Below, one piece after another: positions 28,511 to 36,685 of a stretch of 64,000 nucleotides of DNA. The translations under genes were made by a program, and so were the position numbers. The stretch's first letter is position 1. The number at the start of each line of letters is the position of its first letter. The notes under the pieces were generated by a model that did no database searches, had not been told where the DNA came from, and was given only the letters and a program-made list of their open reading frames with translations. This DNA is from Gloeomargaritales cyanobacterium VI4D9 (GTDB lineage: Bacteria > Cyanobacteriota > Cyanobacteriia > Gloeomargaritales > Gloeomargaritaceae), in contig OV696605.1 in NCBI GenBank assembly GCA_927797885.1, forward strand, positions 2,703,157 through 2,767,156, read 5' to 3'.

Positions 28511-30103
28511 ATGGCTATTGGCTATCTGGCGCTTGTATTACACGCTCACCTGCCCTTTGTCCGCCACCCCGAGAGCGATTACGTTTTGGAGGAAGAGTGG
28601 CTGTACGAAGCCATTACCGAAACCTACATCCCCCTGATTCGAGTCTTTGAGGGACTGCAACGGGATGGGATTGATTTCAAAATGACCATGAGTTTGACCC
28701 CGCCCTTGGTGCAAATGTTGCGGGACCCACTGTTGCAGGAACAGTATGACGAACACCTGGCGAAATTAGAGGAATTGGCGGAGTTGGAGGTCGAACATAA
28801 TCAGTACAATGGCCATATTCGTTATCTGGCGGAGCATTACGCCCGGGAATTTAATCTGATCCGGCAGACTTGGGAAGAGTACGACGGGGATTTGATTACG
28901 GCTTTTAAGCAATTTCAGGACACCAATAATCTGGACATCATCACCTGTGGGGCGACGCACGGCTATTTGCCTTTGATGCAGATGTATCCCCAGGCGGTGT
29001 GGGCGCAGTTGCAGGTGGCGTTTGAGCATTACCAGGAGCATTTTGGGCAACCCCCCCGGGGCATTTGGATACCGGAGTGTGCCTACTACGAGGGTCTGGA
29101 ACGAATGCTGGCGGATGTGGGGATTCGGTACTTCATTTGTGATGGACATGGGTTGCTCTATGCCCGTCCCCGTCCCCGTTATGGCACCTATGCCCCCGTA
29201 TTTACCGAAACCGGCGTGGCGGCTTTTGCCCGGGATCACGAAACTTCCCAGCAGGTGTGGTCCTCGGAGGTGGGCTATCCGGGCGACCCGGTGTATCGGG
29301 AATTTTACAAAGATATTGGCTGGGAGGCGGACTACGAGTACATCAAGCCCTACATCATGCCCAACGGTCAGCGCAAAAATGTGGGGATTAAGTACCACCG
29401 CATTACCCATCGCAACGGCAGTTTATCCGATAAAGCCCTGTATGACCCCTACTGGGCAAAGGAAAAAGCCGCCGAACACGCTGCGAATTTCATGTACAAC
29501 CGCACCCAGCAAATTGGGCATTTAGCGGAACTGATGCAACGTCCGCCGATTGTCACCGCCCCCTACGATGCGGAATTGTACGGCCATTGGTGGTACGAGG
29601 GGCCCTGGTTTTTGGATTTTCTTTTCCGCAAATCCTACTACGACCAGGATGTGTACGAGATGATCCATTTGAGCGATTATTTGCGCCGTCATCCCACCCA
29701 GCAGGTGTGCCGTCCCGCCCAGTCTAGTTGGGGTTACAAGGGCTTCCATGAGTATTGGTTGAATGAGACCAACGCCTGGATTTATCCCCACCTGCACAAG
29801 GCGACCGAGCGGATGATCGAACTTAGCCAGCGGGAACCCCAGGATCAGTGGGAATGGCGTGCCCTCAATCAGGCGGCGCGGGAATTGCTGTTGGCGCAGT
29901 CCTCGGATTGGGCGTTTATCATGCGAACCGGCACGATGGTGCCCTATGCAGTACGGCGTACCCGTTCCCATTTACAACGGTTGAATCGCCTGTATGAGGA
30001 CATTCGGGCTGGCAAGATTGACCGGGACTGGTTGACCCAGGTGGAACAAATGGATAACATTTTTCCTCATATCAACTACCGGGTGTATCGCCCCTTGGCT
30101 TAG
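28511..30103 (+). CDS. GH57 family 1,4-alpha-glucan branching enzyme
   Basis: A 530-residue cytoplasmic enzyme of glycoside hydrolase family 57 predicted to form alpha-1,6 branches in glycogen. The family opening is ALVLHAHLPFVRHPE. The catalytic nucleophile lies in GIWIPECAYYEGL (E189) and the acid in VTAPYDAELYGHWWYEGP (D353). The DUF1957 C-terminal helical domain contains SSWGYKGFHEYW and SDWAFIMRTGTM. The YDAELYGHWWYEGP segment separates branching enzymes from GH57 amylases. It is a single-gene unit. Confidence 0.88.
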   Translation: MAIGYLALVLHAHLPFVRHPESDYVLEEEWLYEAITETYIPLIRVFEGLQRDGIDFKMTMSLTPPLVQMLRDPLLQEQYDEHLAKLEELAELEVEHNQYNGHIRYLAEHYAREFNLIRQTWEEYDGDLITAFKQFQDTNNLDIITCGATHGYLPLMQMYPQAVWAQLQVAFEHYQEHFGQPPRGIWIPECAYYEGLERMLADVGIRYFICDGHGLLYARPRPRYGTYAPVFTETGVAAFARDHETSQQVWSSEVGYPGDPVYREFYKDIGWEADYEYIKPYIMPNGQRKNVGIKYHRITHRNGSLSDKALYDPYWAKEKAAEHAANFMYNRTQQIGHLAELMQRPPIVTAPYDAELYGHWWYEGPWFLDFLFRKSYYDQDVYEMIHLSDYLRRHPTQQVCRPAQSSWGYKGFHEYWLNETNAWIYPHLHKATERMIELSQREPQDQWEWRALNQAARELLLAQSSDWAFIMRTGTMVPYAVRRTRSHLQRLNRLYEDIRAGKIDRDWLTQVEQMDNIFPHINYRVYRPLA

Positions 30104-30171
30104 GATCATCAATGGGATATAGCTTGCGCTAAATTAATTCTAGAATCCTGTTTGTACTTCTTTGCACATCT

Positions 30172-30747
30172 ATGACCAAACCAGATCAACGGCCTAACCA
30201 TAAATCGGCTAAGCAAACCAACGAAAACAGTGTCGTTGAATGGGCTAAAACCATTGGGGTAAGTTTATTGCTCGCCTTCGGGATTCGGACGTTTGTGGCG
30301 GAAGCTCGTTATATTCCCTCCGAATCGATGTTGCCCACCCTAGAGGTGAATGACCGATTGATCATTGATAAAGTTACCTACGATTTTCGTACCCCAGAGC
30401 GGGGGGAAATCGTGGTTTTTCAGCCCACCCTTGCCCTCAAGGAGCAGGGATTTCGGGATGCGTTTATCAAACGGATTGTGGGCTTACCGGGTGAACAAGT
30501 GCAGGTCAAAAAAGGGATAGTTTTTATCAATGGCAAACCGCTTACGGAACCGTATTTGGCCGCTCGCCCGGATTATGAATATGGGCCGGTGGTGGTGCCT
30601 GCGGATCATTATCTGGTGTTGGGGGATAATCGCAATCACAGTTTCGATAGTCATTTTTGGGGCTTTGTCCCCCGCAAAAACATTATTGGGCGGGCGGCAG
30701 TGCGGTTCTGGCCACCCCATCGGATTGGGAGTATTAGCACACCTTAA
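30172..30747 (+). CDS. lepB: Signal peptidase I
   Basis: A membrane-bound serine protease that removes signal peptides from exported proteins. 191 residues, with one N-terminal transmembrane helix (about 22-43). The catalytic serine S52 lies in SESMLPTL, and the general base K100 lies in FIKRIVGLPGE. The LVLGDNRNHSFDSHFWG motif follows. A 16-residue polar N-terminus is cytoplasmic. A family C element starts 44 bp after the stop. Confidence 0.93.
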   Translation: MTKPDQRPNHKSAKQTNENSVVEWAKTIGVSLLLAFGIRTFVAEARYIPSESMLPTLEVNDRLIIDKVTYDFRTPERGEIVVFQPTLALKEQGFRDAFIKRIVGLPGEQVQVKKGIVFINGKPLTEPYLAARPDYEYGPVVVPADHYLVLGDNRNHSFDSHFWGFVPRKNIIGRAAVRFWPPHRIGSISTP

Positions 30748-30790
30748 CCGTCACAATAAAAGATTAAATTCGTAATTTTTGATTGTTATC

Positions 30791-30892
30791 TATAGCAATT
30801 TTACTTAATAAACAAATAGAAATTTTCCAGAACTAAGGACGGGGGCGGTGCCCCTGCAACCCCCTGTTTCATTCTCATTTAGGATTGCTGTA
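30791..30892. repeat. Miniature element, family C (copy 4)
   Basis: From TATAGCAATTTTACTTAA to TTTAGGATTGCTGTA, with interior CTAAGGACGGGGGCGGTGCC. It lies in the roughly 400-bp gap between lepB and the response regulator; no further feature was found in that gap. Confidence 0.7.
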
Positions 30893-31151
30893 GGTTTGGG
30901 TTTGTATAATAGGATACGCTTTTTTCGCCAAGGTAGCTGAAACGTTTGTCAGGCTTAGTACAAACTCTACTTATCATCAAATACTCAGGCGAACCATCTA
31001 ATTTGCCCACCTCCTGCTTTGTAATTGGCGGTGGTCAGGAACATGATGGTTAACTTTCAGTCTTGCTTCCAGAGTAATACCATGATGTGCCATGCGTTTG
31101 TATCCAAAGACCGGTATAGTAACAGATATTTGGGTCCCAGGAATCACCCCT

Positions 31152-31829
31152 ATGACCGAACCTAGTGTGGCTCGTGTCTTGCTCGTCGCTGGTGATAACT
31201 CCCTGCGGCAACGGTTGACTACTGACCTCAATGATGCGGGGTATCCCTGCCAACCCCTGGCGAACTCCAGCGAAGTGTACCCTTATCTGACCACGAATCC
31301 CGTCAGTTTGATTATCTTGGCCACTAGTCCCACCGGGTTGACCCTTTGCCGTCAGGTTAGCCAAACCCACCCCCAGCTACCGATTCTCCTACTTACCGAT
31401 GGGGATACCCTGGAGGAACGGGTGGCTTGTTTGGAATCTGGAGCTTGGGACTACCTCAGCCCGCCCTATCCCCGCAAGGACCTGCTCCACTGGCTCCACC
31501 TTTATGTGCAACCCCAGACCGAACCGGCAGAACGCTTGACCTTTGCGGACTTGACCCTGGATTTGAATACCCGCATTGCCCTGCGCCAACAACGGCAAAT
31601 CCAACTCACGATGAAAGAATTTGACCTGCTCAAATTTCTCATGCAAAATCCGGGGCGGGTGCTCACGCGCGAAGAAATCATGGAGCAGGTGTGGGGCTAC
31701 CAATCGGTGCATGAATCCAATGTCATCGAAGTGTATGTACGTTATCTGCGCTTGAAACTGGATCAGCCCGGGGAAAAACATCTAATTCAAACCGTGCGGG
31801 GGGTGGGCTATGTCCTCCGGGAACCTTAA
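31152..31829 (+). CDS. OmpR-family response regulator with degenerate receiver
   Basis: A 225-residue DNA-binding protein. The receiver fold (5-118) is kept, but the usual phosphoacceptor aspartate is replaced: the strand reads LIILATSPTG with A57 at the expected D. The acidic pair is reduced (LLVAGDN) and the KPF lysine is missing (SPPYPRKDL). The C-terminal winged helix is intact, with MKEFDLLKFLMQNPGRVLTR and NVIEVYVRYLRLKLD. It therefore probably works without phosphorylation. The ATG at 31152 gives the normal length; 31092 adds 20 unlikely residues. It overlaps the DUF192 gene by 20 bp. Confidence 0.88.
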   Translation: MTEPSVARVLLVAGDNSLRQRLTTDLNDAGYPCQPLANSSEVYPYLTTNPVSLIILATSPTGLTLCRQVSQTHPQLPILLLTDGDTLEERVACLESGAWDYLSPPYPRKDLLHWLHLYVQPQTEPAERLTFADLTLDLNTRIALRQQRQIQLTMKEFDLLKFLMQNPGRVLTREEIMEQVWGYQSVHESNVIEVYVRYLRLKLDQPGEKHLIQTVRGVGYVLREP

Positions 31830-32295
31830 ATCCTGGCTGTGGAGTGTGATGATCTGGGGTTGGCTGGGCAGTCCCATCGCCTTTGCCCAAACCCCCCAAA
31901 ATTTGCCAGTTCGTGCCCAATTTAAGCACAACGGCCAGCAGATTCTCCTGGAAGTGGCCTGGACACCGGAGCAACAGGCTCTGGGGCTGATGTACCGGGA
32001 ACGCCTGGAACCTAACCGGGGAATGTTCTTTCCCTTTCAGCCCCCCCGGCCGGTCAGCTTTTGGATGAAAAATATGCGTACCCCGATTGATATGGTTTTT
32101 CTCCATGAGAATAAAATTCTCGCCATTTTCCCTAAGGTGCCGCCCTGTACCACCCCCCGTTGCCCCACCTATGGCCCGGATGGCTTGGTGGATAGCGTGA
32201 TCGAACTGGCACCCGGGCGGGCAGAACAGTTGGGGCTCAAGGTCGGCGATACCCTCATCGTGCGCTGGATTCGGCCCAGTGGCGTGCCCAGGTGA
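31810..32295 (+). CDS. DUF192 family exported protein
   Basis: 161 residues with a likely N-terminal export signal (SWLWSVMIWGWLGSPIAFAQ), followed by the DUF192 beta-rich domain. Hallmarks are GLMYRERLEPNRGMFFPF, FWMKNMRTPIDMVFL and DSVIELAPGRAEQLGL. The function of the family is not known. It overlaps the response regulator gene by 20 bp, so it is read from the same mRNA, and it overlaps the convergent phosphohexomutase gene by 41 bp. Confidence 0.85.
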   Translation: MSSGNLKSWLWSVMIWGWLGSPIAFAQTPQNLPVRAQFKHNGQQILLEVAWTPEQQALGLMYRERLEPNRGMFFPFQPPRPVSFWMKNMRTPIDMVFLHENKILAIFPKVPPCTTPRCPTYGPDGLVDSVIELAPGRAEQLGLKVGDTLIVRWIRPSGVPR

Positions 32296-33661
32296 GCATG
32301 GTTTGCCCCTGTTCTGAAGTCGGCGATTCGCAGTACAAACGCAGGAGTGGTTCCGTGCCACTAAAGCGAATGAGCAACCAGCTTTGGTCATTGAGATAAA
32401 ATTTATATCCATCGCCACTCCAGGTTTTGACGACGGGCAGACCGGCAATTTCCGTAGGCGGTTGGGTCGCCAGTTGCTCTAACAATGCGTCCCGTACCCC
32501 CTTGTCGGCTAAAGGCACATCAATCCGGTTGTAGGTACTAACAAAATTTAGCTTTTGTTGGAGTTCCTGGTACTGCACCTCCAGGGGTTTTTGGGTAACG
32601 GCAATGGCTTCAAGCAGGTACAGCGCCGACAGCAGGGCATCCCGTTCCGGCAGATAATGTCCGTACCCAATGCCGCCGGATTCCTCCCCGCCCAACAGCA
32701 CCCCCCCCTGGAGCATTTCCTGGGCAATGTACTTAAACCCAATTGGGGTTTCCACCACCGGCAACCCGTAATACGCCGCCGTTTTGGCAATCAATTCCGA
32801 GCCGCTAATCGTTTTCACCACCCGCCCGCTCAACCCCCGGTGTTGCGCCAAATGCTGAATCAAGATAGGAATCAGCACCTGGGGCGAGAGAAAATTTCCC
32901 TGCCCGTCCATCGCCGCAATCCGGTCCCCATCCCCGTCAAACACCAGCCCCACCTGACTGCCCGTATGACTCTGTAAGGTACGCCGCAATTCCTCCAAAT
33001 AAGCAGGCAAGGGTTCCGGCGGATGCCCCCCAAACGACACATCCCGCTGGGTGCGCAATTCCTGCACACAACTGCCCAAAATACGGGTTAAACCCCCTGC
33101 CGCCGCCCCGTGCATGACATCCACCCACACCCGCCAGTTGGTCAAACCAGCCTGAATCTGCGGTACATCCACCTGCTTTTGTAAGGCATTCAAATAATCC
33201 GGCCAGGGGTCAAACCGCTGAATCCCACCGCCGGAACGCTGAAGTAGCGGTTGTTCTAACCGGGCTTCAATTTGCTTGGTAATTTCCGGGGCAACCGAGC
33301 CGCCAAAACTGCCTTTGACCTTCAACCCGTTGTATTCCGAGGGGTTGTGGCTGGCGGTAATTACCAATGCCCCCATTGCCTGGTGGTGGCGCACCTGATA
33401 ACTCAAGGCTGGGGTGGGAGCGGGTTGGTCTGCCAGTAAGACCTGAAATCCCGCTTGAGCCACTGCCTGCGCCGCCGTTTCAGCAAATTCCGGGGACAAA
33501 AATCGCCGGTCATAGCCGATCAAAATTGGCGCCGCCGCTTCCCCATGAACTTGAGCCAATACCGTAGCCGCCGCCTGTGCCGCCTGTGCTACCCGTGCAA
33601 AGGTAAATTCCCGGGCGATCACCCCCCGCCACCCATCCGTCCCAAAGCGAATTGGTTCCAT
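32255..33661 (-). CDS. Phosphoglucomutase/phosphomannomutase
   Basis: A 468-residue cytoplasmic alpha-D-phosphohexomutase that interconverts sugar 1- and 6-phosphates. The phosphoserine loop is ITASHNPSEYNGLK with S104. The metal-binding loop is FDGDGDRIAAMD, the sugar-binding loop GGEESGGIGYGH and the phosphate-binding loop RFSGTEPLLRLY. The length and motifs fit the ManB/PgmB group; whether glucose or mannose is preferred cannot be told. Confidence 0.9.
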   Translation of the reverse strand: MEPIRFGTDGWRGVIAREFTFARVAQAAQAAATVLAQVHGEAAAPILIGYDRRFLSPEFAETAAQAVAQAGFQVLLADQPAPTPALSYQVRHHQAMGALVITASHNPSEYNGLKVKGSFGGSVAPEITKQIEARLEQPLLQRSGGGIQRFDPWPDYLNALQKQVDVPQIQAGLTNWRVWVDVMHGAAAGGLTRILGSCVQELRTQRDVSFGGHPPEPLPAYLEELRRTLQSHTGSQVGLVFDGDGDRIAAMDGQGNFLSPQVLIPILIQHLAQHRGLSGRVVKTISGSELIAKTAAYYGLPVVETPIGFKYIAQEMLQGGVLLGGEESGGIGYGHYLPERDALLSALYLLEAIAVTQKPLEVQYQELQQKLNFVSTYNRIDVPLADKGVRDALLEQLATQPPTEIAGLPVVKTWSGDGYKFYLNDQSWLLIRFSGTEPLLRLYCESPTSEQGQTMLTWARHWAESSAR

Positions 33662-33967
33662 GTGCGCCGCTCCTATGTACGATTGATTTTATTTTAAGCG
33701 TTTATTTTTGAGTAAAACATCACCACTAAAGCGATAAATTAATTGGAAATTAGGAAGTGATCGAAGAATATCTCCCAGGGAAATTCGTTTTTTTTGTAGG
33801 TACTTTAATGGTTTGTTTGAATGCAAACCAGGGAAGACTTCCAGATGTTTTTTGGGTTTTCCTATGAAGCCGGACCTATCCTAGTGATTGGGTACATTTT
33901 CAGATGCAGTGCTAAGGAGTACAGTAGCAACACTTAGCAAACCAACTTTGGAAGCAGGATGGATTGA

Positions 33968-34084
33968 TACGGTCTATTTATAAATTAAAGGATACAAAAA
34001 GCCTCGATTATTCTAAAAACTCAGCATGATTGACCTACGGCAAGCGGGGTTTAACTGTATCCCATAACCACTCAAAAGACTATA
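33968..34084 (-). repeat. Miniature element, family E (copy 3, inverted)
   Basis: 117 bp, TACGGTCTATTTATAAATT to CTCAAAAGACTATA. It is the reverse complement of copies 1 and 2 with some substitutions, and it has the same length, arguing against long decay. Confidence 0.7.
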
Positions 34085-34115
34085 AGTAATAAATAATCAA
34101 GAGGTCTCTACTACA

Positions 34116-34225
34116 GGACACCTCTATTAATTCATGGCTATTAAGAATGACCCCCGCGTTATTGATAATTGCCGACGAAAGAATGGGACTTCCAAGCCAG
34201 TCATGTAAGTACAAAAATCAATAAA
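34116..34225. repeat. Miniature element, family B (copy 1, right end lost)
   Basis: Starts GGACACCTCTATTAATTCAT and continues GGCTATTAAGAATGACCCCC and CGACGAAAGAATGGGACTTC. It is nearly identical to 62959-63078, but its right terminus is replaced by the family C element that begins at 34226. Confidence 0.7.
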
Positions 34226-34603
34226 TATAGCGATCCTATTTAATTAACGGGTAGTGCTATCCAAGTAATTGTTTGTTATTATAAAATAATTACAAATGAC
34301 ACGATAGGTTGCCAATGAAGTCCCTGCCGTTGCCGAGGGTGGGCGGTCTAAGTCCCTAGGCAAATTAGGGGGGCAATTCCCAAAAAGCCTTATCTCATGG
34401 GCATTGGAGCCATCCACCATCTCGCTGGCTCCTCGTTGGTTGCCTTCAATGCCACACGACTTATCCCCCTAAAAATCCTTGTGACTCTTTTTTGAGCATT
34501 ACAAAGATAGCACTACCAATTAACGGACAAAAATTCCCCAGAACCAAGGACGGGGGCGGTGCCCCTGCGACCCCCTGTTCCATTCTCATTTAGGATTGCT
34601 ATA
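34226..34603. repeat. Miniature element, family C (copy 5), split by family D
   Basis: The left end is TATAGCGATCCTATTTAATT and the right end TTTAGGATTGCTATAG. The 268-bp family D element is inserted after AATTAACG, which is duplicated on both sides. Without the insertion the copy would be about 100 bp, the normal family size. Confidence 0.75.
34250..34517. repeat. Miniature element, family D (copy 1) with 8-bp target duplication
   Basis: Perfect 12-bp terminal inverted repeats GGTAGTGCTATC and GATAGCACTACC enclose 268 bp without a gene. The flanks AATTAACG at 34242-34249 and 34518-34525 are an exact 8-bp target site duplication. This points to a transposase from a family that makes 8-bp duplications. 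Confidence 0.85.
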
Positions 34604-34665
34604 GAGGTTCCCTACAGTCTTTTCTTTTATTATATTACAGGGTGTAATAACAACATTTCGCAAAC

Positions 34666-34859
34666 CCAGAAGTGTTAAATGTTAAGGAAAGGATACAAAA
34701 AATCGTGTTTCCAAGGCTAAGCATCAATATCTTCAAGTAAACGGGTTTGCAACTGTATCCCGTAACCGCTTAATAGGCTAAACTTGTGGTTTCTACCAAA
34801 CCAAAATACCACTTTTAATCTCTCTTTTCCACCCTTTGATTAACATTCAACACTTCTGG
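34666..34859. repeat. Miniature element, family F, with IS4-type ends
   Basis: Left end CCAGAAGTGTTAAATGTTAA and right end TTAACATTCAACACTTCTGG form a 20-bp inverted repeat with one mismatch. The left end matches the outer end of the IS4-type element at 63282. A degenerate family E sequence lies inside. Confidence 0.7.
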
Positions 34860-34947
34860 TTCTATACAATTCCAACCGCAAATCTAGGGAAGCCAGAACA
34901 TATCTTATGGCACCCATTTTATAATAACACAAAAAACTGTATCAACT

Positions 34948-35544
34948 ATGATTATTGGTCTCACCGGGGGAATTGCCACAGGTAAATCCACTGTCACTGC
35001 GTATGTAGAATATCAATACAACATTAAGACGTACGATGCGGACATCTACGCCCGAAATGCCGTTAAACCAGGGCAACCCGCTTTTGATACCATTTGCGAA
35101 CGCTACGGAACCTCAGTGCTGACCCCCGACGGGCAGTTAAACCGGGCTTGGTTAGGAGAGCGAGTATTTAGGGACACTTCAGAACGGCGGTGGCTAGAGC
35201 GGCTGATTCATCCCCTAGTGCGGCAACAGTACGAAGCAATGTACCAGCAGTTTGCCACCTCGGATACGCTGGTGGTGTTTAGCATCCCTTTGTTATTTGA
35301 GGCAGGAATGACCGATTTAGTCCAGCAGGTGTGGGTGGTTTGGTGTACGACGGGGCAACAATGTCAGCGGTTAATGGTTCGCAATTCCTGGACTGAGAGG
35401 CAGTGTTACGACCGGATCAACGCCCAATTACCCCTATTTCTAAAAATGTGGTGGGCGGATAAGCTTCTGGATAATTCCGGGACATTGACCCATCTTTATC
35501 AGCAAATTGATGCTTGCATTATCGAGTATTCCCAAAAAGTTTAA
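34948..35544 (+). CDS. coaE: Dephospho-CoA kinase
   Basis: Final enzyme of coenzyme A synthesis, phosphorylating the 3'-hydroxyl of dephospho-CoA. 198 residues, with the P-loop GLTGGIATGKSTVT at the start, the conserved YDADIYARNAVKPGQPAF region (usually D-A-D-x-x-A), HPLVRQQ near residue 90 and the lid-side VFSIPLLFEAGM. The stop codon TAA is directly followed by a family C element. The gene is isolated within the repeat zone. Confidence 0.93.
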   Translation: MIIGLTGGIATGKSTVTAYVEYQYNIKTYDADIYARNAVKPGQPAFDTICERYGTSVLTPDGQLNRAWLGERVFRDTSERRWLERLIHPLVRQQYEAMYQQFATSDTLVVFSIPLLFEAGMTDLVQQVWVVWCTTGQQCQRLMVRNSWTERQCYDRINAQLPLFLKMWWADKLLDNSGTLTHLYQQIDACIIEYSQKV

Positions 35545-35662
35545 TATAGCAATCCTACTTGATTTTCAAACAAAAATTTTTCAGAACCATACACCGCAGG
35601 TGCTTCTTTTACGGGGGCGGTGCCCCTGCGACCCTGTTCCATTTTTATTTAGGATTGCTATA
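35545..35662. repeat. Miniature element, family C (copy 6)
   Basis: TATAGCAATCCTACTTGATT to TTTAGGATTGCTATAG, inserted immediately after the coaE stop codon. The interior has the ACGGGGGCGGTGCCCCTGCG signature with a short extra segment before it. Confidence 0.75.
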
Positions 35663-35675
35663 GCTGTAAACATTA

Positions 35676-35797
35676 GGGAACCTCCATATTATTGATTTTT
35701 GTACTTACATAACAGGCTCGGAAGTCCCATTCTTTCCTTGGTAATTATCAATAACGCAGGGGTCATTCTCAATAGCCATGAATTAATAGAGGTGCCC
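35676..35797 (-). repeat. Miniature element, family B (copy 2, inverted)
   Basis: 122 bp from GGGAACCTCCATATTATTGA to AATTAATAGAGGTGCCC. Inverted with respect to the copies at 34116 and 62959. The ends match the IS5-type terminus. Confidence 0.75.
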
Positions 35798-35809
35798 TTG
35801 ATATACTCT

Positions 35810-35914
35810 CTGCTCTATTGATTAAAATTATTAGAACCAAGCGAAAAATTCATCCCTGGAATGCAGAAATTCTAAAGAACTAAGCTCCCCTGAGACCTAT
35901 TTTTAGAAATGCCC
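35810..35914. repeat. Degenerate family A remnant
   Basis: Only the right part is clear: GAGACCTATTTTTAGAAATG, then CCC, the usual family A right end. It overlaps the 3' end of the small gene at 35903 and supplies its last codons and stop. Confidence 0.5.
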
Positions 35915-36127
35915 TTGATGCAGAGCTTTCTCTCGCTGAATAGGCGGACAGGGGGTGTCCCCGTAACTACAGAAAACACAGCAATCACCTGGTTTGGGTG
36001 TTAGCTCCATGTCACACTGCGGACACTGCCAGAGGATTACACAGGAATTGACGGGCATGGTAGCTTCCGACCGGCTATGGCAACTGGGACAAGTTAATGT
36101 GCCAAAATTAGTAACTTCTTTCTCCAT
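35903..36127 (-). CDS. Cysteine-rich zinc-ribbon-like small protein
   Basis: 74 residues with CPSCHSRSEATMPVNSC, then WQCPQCDMELTPKPGDCCVF and CSYGDTPCPPIQ. Three CxxC-type pairs suggest a zinc ribbon plus a second cysteine cluster. The GDCCVFCSYGxxPCPPIQ motif recurs in small bacterial proteins that I cannot name. It is followed, in transcription order, by nothing, but it lies downstream of the DsrE-like gene on the same strand, and the two may form a thiol-related pair. The last residues (HQGHF) are encoded by a family A repeat end. Confidence 0.6.
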   Translation of the reverse strand: MEKEVTNFGTLTCPSCHSRSEATMPVNSCVILWQCPQCDMELTPKPGDCCVFCSYGDTPCPPIQREKALHQGHF

Positions 36128-36161
36128 GTAGATACCTAAGTTTTGGGGTAAGAAAGGTTTT

Positions 36162-36539
36162 TCATAAGGTAATCACTTGGTCAGGTTTGGCTTCTGCGAG
36201 GGCTTCGTAAAGTTGGGGGAAACATCCGCACACTACTCCTTCAACTAAACCCTTCGCCTTTACGGAGCCAGTGCCGCATTGGTCAAAGGTTCCTTCCGCC
36301 AAACCACGGCGCACCGCGCATTGGTCGCAGACCATCAGTAACATCCCATTTTGCTTGGCAATATGGGCGAGCCTTTCTCCCACCGGATCACCCGCACGTA
36401 AGCAAAAGATATTATCATCAAAAAACATCATGCCTACGACTTGGGCACCGTGATCCCCCCGTTCCAATTGTGGCAGAATCATGGTAGCCAATTTGAAGGT
36501 GCTGGCTAGGTTTGTGGCAAAGATATAGGCGACTTTCAT
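36162..36539 (-). CDS. DsrE-family protein
   Basis: 125 residues with the DsrE/F-like alpha-beta fold: VAYIFATNLASTFKLATMIL at the start and GAQVVGMMFFDDNIFCL in the middle. Cysteines lie in MVCDQCAVRRGLAEG and VVCGCFPQLYEAL, arranged as expected for persulfide transfer or thiol redox chemistry. It resembles DsrE-related proteins from sulfur relay clusters. It is probably co-transcribed with the cysteine-rich gene 34 bp downstream. Confidence 0.75.
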   Translation of the reverse strand: MKVAYIFATNLASTFKLATMILPQLERGDHGAQVVGMMFFDDNIFCLRAGDPVGERLAHIAKQNGMLLMVCDQCAVRRGLAEGTFDQCGTGSVKAKGLVEGVVCGCFPQLYEALAEAKPDQVITL

Positions 36540-36685
36540 TTTCCTTTCCTGAATAGATTCTTCTGACTAATAATATATAGCAATTCCAGAGGATTCAGAT
36601 GAGTAATTTACTCAAGGGCACCTCTATTAATTGATTTTGGGAGGGATTTGTGAGATAATTACTACTAACGACGTGGAGAGGGAAA

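Larger units (their letters stand above)
33662..34947. repeat. Gene-free zone of nested miniature elements
   Basis: About 1.3 kb with no credible gene. Units in order: family E copy (inverted) 33968-34084; family B copy 34116 to about 34225; family C copy 34226-34603, interrupted by family D 34250-34517; family E end at 34613; family F 34666-34859, which contains another degenerate family E copy (about 34691-34780). The first 300 bp (33662-33967) hold nothing that I recognise. Confidence 0.7.
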
